From contig JADJLB010000005.1 in assembly GCA_016705685.1 (NCBI GenBank), positions 62,001-126,000 on the forward strand: DNA of 64,000 nt, given 5' to 3'. Numbering within the stretch: the stretch's first letter is position 1; each line of letters begins with the position of its first letter. This document shows positions 60,245 to 64,000 of this stretch, one piece after another. A program made the translations under genes and the position numbers. The DNA comes from Propionivibrio sp. Its GTDB lineage: Bacteria; Pseudomonadota; Gammaproteobacteria; Burkholderiales; Rhodocyclaceae. A model generated the notes under the pieces. That model was not told where the DNA came from. It saw only the letters and a list, made by a program, of their open reading frames with translations, and searched no databases.

Positions 60245-62053
60245 CTAATGCCAGCCCTTCGACGAATGTTCAGACTCAAACTGCTCTCGGTCGCGGGCAA
60301 ACAGGGCAGCGAGTTCGTCGCGACCTGCCTTGACGGCGGAGACGCGGCTGGCCTCGTCCTGGAAAACGGGGATGAGCGCTTCCAGGCCGCGAACGTTGTG
60401 GCGCCGAAAGATATTGGCCATATCCCTTGCCCGAAATCGATCGATCCCCAACGTTTCCAGGACATGACGGCCTGCCTTGAGCGCCGCTTCGAAGGTTTCC
60501 CGCTCGATGACATCCACGCCGCGCGAACGCAGCTCGACGTAGTGCGTGACGTTGCGCGCGCGGGCTATGATTTTCAGGTTGGGGAAGTTTTCATGCACGA
60601 TATCGGTCAGCAACAGACTGTCTTCGATGTCATCGATCGCATTCACAAGCAGGGTGGCCTGGTCAGCGCCAGCGGCGTGCAAAAGATCAACACGCGCTGC
60701 GTCGCCGTAAAAGACCTTGAAACCAAACTTGCGCAGCTGCTCGATTTGGTCCGGATCGTGATCCAGAACCACTGCATTGATGCCATTGGCAAACAGCAGG
60801 CGGCCTACGATCTGCCCGAAGCGGCCAAAACCGGCGATGATGATGCGCGCTTCTCTTTCGTCGATTTTGTCGGCTTCGTCATTTTTACCGGCGGCGCATT
60901 CGACGCGCGCAATCCACCAATCGTGCAGCATCAGTAGCAGTGGCGTGGTCGCCATTGAGAGCGCGACGACCATGTTGAGCAACGCCGTCCATTCGCCGCT
61001 CAACACGCCAGCCGTGTGCGCGGCGGCAAATACGACAAAGCCGAATTCACCTCCTTGCGAAAGCAGGATGGCAAACAGCCAGCGCTGGCGAGAGGTCACG
61101 CCAATGATGCGTGCGGCGAGCCACAGCGTTGTCAGCTTCAGGCCCAGAAGACCCAGCAACAACATCGCCACCAAGTCGGGTTGGCTGAGCAGCAGCCCGA
61201 AATCGATCGCCATGCCGACCGAAATGAAGAAAAGACCCAGAAGCAGGCCTTTGAATGGCTCGATGTCTGTCTCCAGGGCATGGCGGTACTCCGAGCTTGC
61301 CAGCAACACGCCCGCGAGAAAGGCGCCCAGGCCCATCGAAAGGCCGACGAACGACATGATTTGCGCGATGCCGATTACCAGCAACAAGGAAAACGCAGTG
61401 AAGACTTCACGCAGATGGGTTCCGGCCACCACGCGCAGCAGTGGTCGCGTCAAATAGAGGCCGATCACGATCACCGTGGTGATCGCTGCAAGCGCTTTCG
61501 CCACGGCCACCCAGCCCGGCTCATGGGCACCAGATACGCCTCCCGCAGCTGCTATACCCAACAGCGGAACGATGGCGAGCAAGGGTATGGCCGCAATATC
61601 CTGAAAGAGCAGAACCGCAAAGCTGGACTGGCCGGTAGGGGTCGACAGGAAGTTGCGCTCGTTCATGGTGGCTATGGCAATCGCGGTCGACGACAGCGCC
61701 AGGGTCAGGCCAACGACCAGCGCGGGCTTCCAGCCCAACCCTGCGGCCCCGGCTGCAAGTGAGAGGGCTATACCGGTTAGCCCGACCTGAAGCGTTCCGC
61801 CGCCGAAGACACTTTTGCGCATTTCGATCAGGCGCTTGGGTTCAAGCTCCAGTCCGATCACAAACAGCATCAGCACGACACCGAATTCGGAGAAGTGCAT
61901 GATCGACTCGACATCCGTAACCAGGGTCAAACCCCATGGCCCGATAATGGCACCGGCGATCAGGTAACCCAACACCGCGCCGAGCTTCAATCGCTGTGCG
62001 ATGGGTACGCAGATGACTGCAGCGGCAAGGTAGATCAGCGCATCGGTTAGCAT
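60245..62053 (-). CDS. Monovalent cation:proton antiporter-2 (KefB/KefC type)
   Basis: Protein of 602 residues: about twelve membrane segments (residues 1-380) of a CPA2 antiporter, then a TrkA-N/RCK domain with the nucleotide motif IIAGFGRFGQIVGRLL near 400. VEMIRKSVFGGGTLQV-like KSVFGGGTLQ near 95 is typical of KefB/C. It exchanges K+ (or other cation) for H+ across the inner membrane, in known members gated by glutathione adducts. It overlaps the KefF-type gene by one base (TAATG), giving the usual regulator-channel pair. Confidence 0.9.
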   Translation of the reverse strand: MLTDALIYLAAAVICVPIAQRLKLGAVLGYLIAGAIIGPWGLTLVTDVESIMHFSEFGVVLMLFVIGLELEPKRLIEMRKSVFGGGTLQVGLTGIALSLAAGAAGLGWKPALVVGLTLALSSTAIAIATMNERNFLSTPTGQSSFAVLLFQDIAAIPLLAIVPLLGIAAAGGVSGAHEPGWVAVAKALAAITTVIVIGLYLTRPLLRVVAGTHLREVFTAFSLLLVIGIAQIMSFVGLSMGLGAFLAGVLLASSEYRHALETDIEPFKGLLLGLFFISVGMAIDFGLLLSQPDLVAMLLLGLLGLKLTTLWLAARIIGVTSRQRWLFAILLSQGGEFGFVVFAAAHTAGVLSGEWTALLNMVVALSMATTPLLLMLHDWWIARVECAAGKNDEADKIDEREARIIIAGFGRFGQIVGRLLFANGINAVVLDHDPDQIEQLRKFGFKVFYGDAARVDLLHAAGADQATLLVNAIDDIEDSLLLTDIVHENFPNLKIIARARNVTHYVELRSRGVDVIERETFEAALKAGRHVLETLGIDRFRARDMANIFRRHNVRGLEALIPVFQDEASRVSAVKAGRDELAALFARDREQFESEHSSKGWH

Positions 62054-62613
62054 TACCGGGCCTCCGTATTTGCCTCTCCCGCTACGGGAGAAGGGGCCCA
62101 CGCGGCCAATCGTTCTCGAAAGGCGTTTGCTGCCGCTTCGAGCGCATCATTCGAGACTACATTCGCGCCATGCAGCACGATGGGTGGCTCCCACACCATG
62201 CCGCAGAATTTGGCCGTCTGCCGAATCGGTGCCTCGAAAGCCGCAAAGGGCAACTGATGCGCGCCGGACTCAGCAAACGACGACGCGTCCCCGCCGGTGG
62301 TCGCCACCCAGAGGCAGTGTTTCCCGCGCAGCGCAGCGCCACCGTCGCCGTACGCCCAGCCGCGCAGGTGCACCACGTCAAACCAGTGTTTCAGCATTGC
62401 CGGTGCGCTGTACCAATAGATCGGGTGCAGCCAGACTACAAGATCCGCACGCGCCAATGCGGCCTGCTCGGCAGCGACATCGATATCAAAATCGGGATAG
62501 AGATCGTAGAGCGAGCGCACTTCGAGATCGGGGAGATCGTGCACGGCCTCAAGCAAGGCTCGGCCGGCGCGGGAGCGTTGCGGATAGGGATGGGCGCGGA
62601 CAATCAAAATCAT
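62053..62613 (-). CDS. KefF/KefG-type NAD(P)H oxidoreductase
   Basis: Protein of 186 residues of the flavodoxin-like quinone reductase family that activates KefB/KefC. ILIVRAHPYPQRSRAGRALL near 2-20, LVVWLHPIYWYSAPAMLKHWFDVVHLRGWAYG near 58-90 and GKHCLWVATTGGDAS near 98 are typical. Cytosolic, FMN-binding. It is coupled to the downstream antiporter gene, consistent with a KefF or KefG role; which of the two is uncertain. Confidence 0.88.
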   Translation of the reverse strand: MILIVRAHPYPQRSRAGRALLEAVHDLPDLEVRSLYDLYPDFDIDVAAEQAALARADLVVWLHPIYWYSAPAMLKHWFDVVHLRGWAYGDGGAALRGKHCLWVATTGGDASSFAESGAHQLPFAAFEAPIRQTAKFCGMVWEPPIVLHGANVVSNDALEAAANAFRERLAAWAPSPVAGEANTEAR

Positions 62614-62719
62614 TCGCGAAGCTTATCGCACAACGATGGACAGTGAGCGACGGTGCGATCGGCGTTGTCCATTGATCCGCTGCAAATGTTGCATCGCGTA
62701 TCAAAAACAATAAGTGCTT

Positions 62720-63085
62720 TCAGACGCAGGCATACTGAAAATTTCCGTCATGGTTCAAACGTTGAAATAACTTCTGCATGTCGAGCAATTCTTCTTCGTC
62801 AACCCTTGTCAGGTCGAGTTCATAGGCGTGCAATTGCGTCTTGATGCTTACCGTCCTCTCATTTTTTGAGTAGACGACGTGTTGCACGAAATCGTTCATA
62901 TCTTCGGTGCGGCCCTCCAGAGAGATGTTCACGCCTCGATCTTCCACCGGCAGAAGGGGTTCGAATTTCGGCGTACGTATGAGCGTAAGGCTGGTAATCG
63001 ACATCGGGTCTTGCCCGTCTGAGATGGCGAAGGAGAGGATCAAATCATCTCCGAATTCAGTACTGATAAAGGCCACGGTATGCAT
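62720..63085 (-). CDS. Uncharacterised protein
   Basis: Protein of 121 residues, not recognised. It is acidic and beta-rich, without signal peptide or membrane segments: AFISTEFGDDLILSFAISDG near 5, TLIRTPKFEPLLPVEDRGVNISLEG near 34, and a helical C-terminus (DEEELLDMQKLFQRLNHDG). No cysteine motif apart from the C-terminal YACV. Likely cytosolic. Neighbours on the same strand are the KefF-type gene and a LysE remnant, neither obviously linked. Confidence 0.55.
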   Translation of the reverse strand: MHTVAFISTEFGDDLILSFAISDGQDPMSITSLTLIRTPKFEPLLPVEDRGVNISLEGRTEDMNDFVQHVVYSKNERTVSIKTQLHAYELDLTRVDEEELLDMQKLFQRLNHDGNFQYACV

Positions 63086-63146
63086 AGCAGTCGTTATTCC
63101 AGATTAGAGTTCGGGTACGCCGGGCAAGCTTAACGGATGGCGCGAT

Positions 63147-63374
63147 CTATTGGGTGCCGGTTGATCTCTTGCCTGGTGAGCGCGATCCGGAAAACGCCGC
63201 AAAGACTTCAAGACCAATCAATACGCTGCCACCCATACGTCGGCCGACATGACTTGTTACGCGACTAACAATCCGGCCGCGGAGTGTTGATGTTGGTGCG
63301 ACTGCGCCAAAAGCCGGAGCGTAGACACTGTCGGTTGTTGCGGCGATTGGTACGAAAAGGGAAGCCAGCGCCAT
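63147..63374 (-). pseudogene. C-terminal remnant of a LysE/RhtB-family exporter
   Basis: A 75-residue frame starting MALASLFVPIAATTDSVYAPAFG and containing VGRRMGGSVLIGLEVFAAFSGSR. This matches the last two membrane segments of LysE/RhtB amino-acid exporters, where the pattern GG-x-LIGLG-x3-A-x-SG is typical. The N-terminal two thirds of a transporter are absent, replaced by the end of the deacetylase gene. GGAGG lies six bases before its ATG, so it may still be translated. Disruption by rearrangement is inferred. Confidence 0.5.
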
Positions 63375-63382
63375 GCAGCCTC

Positions 63383-64000
63383 CTACGTGTGAGCGGGCTG
63401 AGCCGACGTGGTAAACAAGGTCACAATATCCTGCCAACAGGCCAGGGGATCATGACTCATGCGCGCAACGGACGCTTCGAAGGCGATCCACATGGATTCA
63501 GTAATCAGCTCGTACGAGTGACCCCAGAAGTAAAACACGCCGCCGTTACCCGCGCTGTCTCTGGCTCGTTCATAGCGCTCCCAGAAATCCGGCGCGAGAA
63601 AGTGGCAACACGGATGGAAGGCCATTGCGTCAACTGGGGGGAAGGGATGCCTTACGTTTTGTACTGTTCGTGCGTAGACGTGTCCGGTTTCACGTACCGC
63701 GGACATGACGGCTTCATTGTAGGTGCCAAAGGGATAGGCGAATCCGGCCACCGTCTTACCAAAGAACTGCTCCAAACGATCGCGTCCTTCAGCGATTTCG
63801 AGGCGAGCCGCGTCAGATGGCATGTCATCAAGATGCGGGTGCGTCAAGCTGTGGTTGGCAATGGCAAACCCGCTGTAGACCTCACGCATTTCATCCAGCC
63901 CGAGCTTCCAAACCTCTGTCCCCTGGTAGATCCAATCGAGTCGGCGCGGCTTCTCGTGCAGGCCGGCGTTGAGGTTGAAAGTGGCCTTGGCGCCATGGCG
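63383..64000 (-). CDS. Polysaccharide deacetylase family protein (C-terminal part)
   Basis: Partial: 205 residues reach the right edge in frame, so the N-terminus is outside. GAKATFNLNAGL near the edge, ANHSLTHPHLDD (metal ligands H-x3-H) and YPFGTYNEAVMSAVRETGHVYARTV form the NodB homology core; WGHSYEL near the end supplies the last motif. The first Asp-Asp metal motif lies beyond the window. It removes acetyl groups from a sugar polymer, substrate unknown. The stop lies eight bases before the LysE remnant. Confidence 0.82.
   Translation of the reverse strand, partial: RHGAKATFNLNAGLHEKPRRLDWIYQGTEVWKLGLDEMREVYSGFAIANHSLTHPHLDDMPSDAARLEIAEGRDRLEQFFGKTVAGFAYPFGTYNEAVMSAVRETGHVYARTVQNVRHPFPPVDAMAFHPCCHFLAPDFWERYERARDSAGNGGVFYFWGHSYELITESMWIAFEASVARMSHDPLACWQDIVTLFTTSAQPAHT

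Overview
The window looks like a chromosome segment of a Gram-negative betaproteobacterium, most likely a member of the Rhodocyclales. This rests on GC-rich sequence, the order pyrG-kdsA-DUF1330-eno-ftsB, a pyruvate dehydrogenase operon whose E3 carries its own lipoyl domain, LexA with a CTGT-type SOS box, KefB/KefF, and a large stock of c-type cytochromes. No rRNA, phage, transposase or CRISPR array is visible. Most of the window is dense core genome; the accessory parts are 5.6-7.2 kb, 33.8-37.3 kb and above all 45.5-58.9 kb.

Layout. 1-3.3 kb: start of a DinG-type helicase, a YaiI-type protein coupled to an AI-2E permease, paiB and murI, all leftward. 3.5-5.6 kb: an atypical tRNA-Thr unit, then a diguanylate cyclase. 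5.8-7.2 kb: a strong promoter and foldable leader before DUF1272, VOC and pyrimidine-dimer glycosylase genes. 7.3-14.6 kb: aceE-aceF-lpdA and cysK. 14.7-17.3 kb: a coupled DUF2157/DUF4401/GDYXXLXY membrane cassette. 17.6-22.8 kb: thioesterase, small lipoprotein, HDOD protein, acyl-CoA dehydrogenase divergent from a TetR regulator, and lexA with its SOS box. 22.9-31.2 kb: ankyrin lipoprotein, pyrG-kdsA-DUF1330-eno-ftsB, a SIMPL protein, bcp-slyD and a phosphoesterase coupled to mutS. 34.2-38.7 kb: an unknown cytosolic protein, an M23 peptidase, tRNA-Ser(GCU) and lysC. 38.9-45.5 kb: a small HTH regulator with its own promoter and palindrome, a radical SAM protein divergent from queD, yaaA, a PIN ribonuclease, a second diguanylate cyclase, arfB and kup.

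The most unusual locus is a leftward run of seven genes from 58.8 to 45.6 kb: an OmpA-family lipoprotein, an exported WD40-caspase-like protein, a cysteine-rich dihaem protein of 870 residues, a lipoprotein with no assigned family, and three more exported or membrane-anchored dihaem proteins, two of them tandem paralogues. Together they encode eight CxxCH haem sites, two lipoproteins and an intact His/Cys peptidase dyad. I infer an envelope-located redox or oxygenase-like system with an attached protease/scaffold module; its substrate is unknown. A Cu/Zn superoxide dismutase gene is divergent from it.

59.1-64 kb returns to scattered genes: sodC, creA-like, kefB-kefF, an unknown protein, a LysE-family C-terminal remnant, and a polysaccharide deacetylase cut by the window edge. 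Residue numbers were counted by hand from the translated sequence; family assignments come from recognised motifs, not from database searches.
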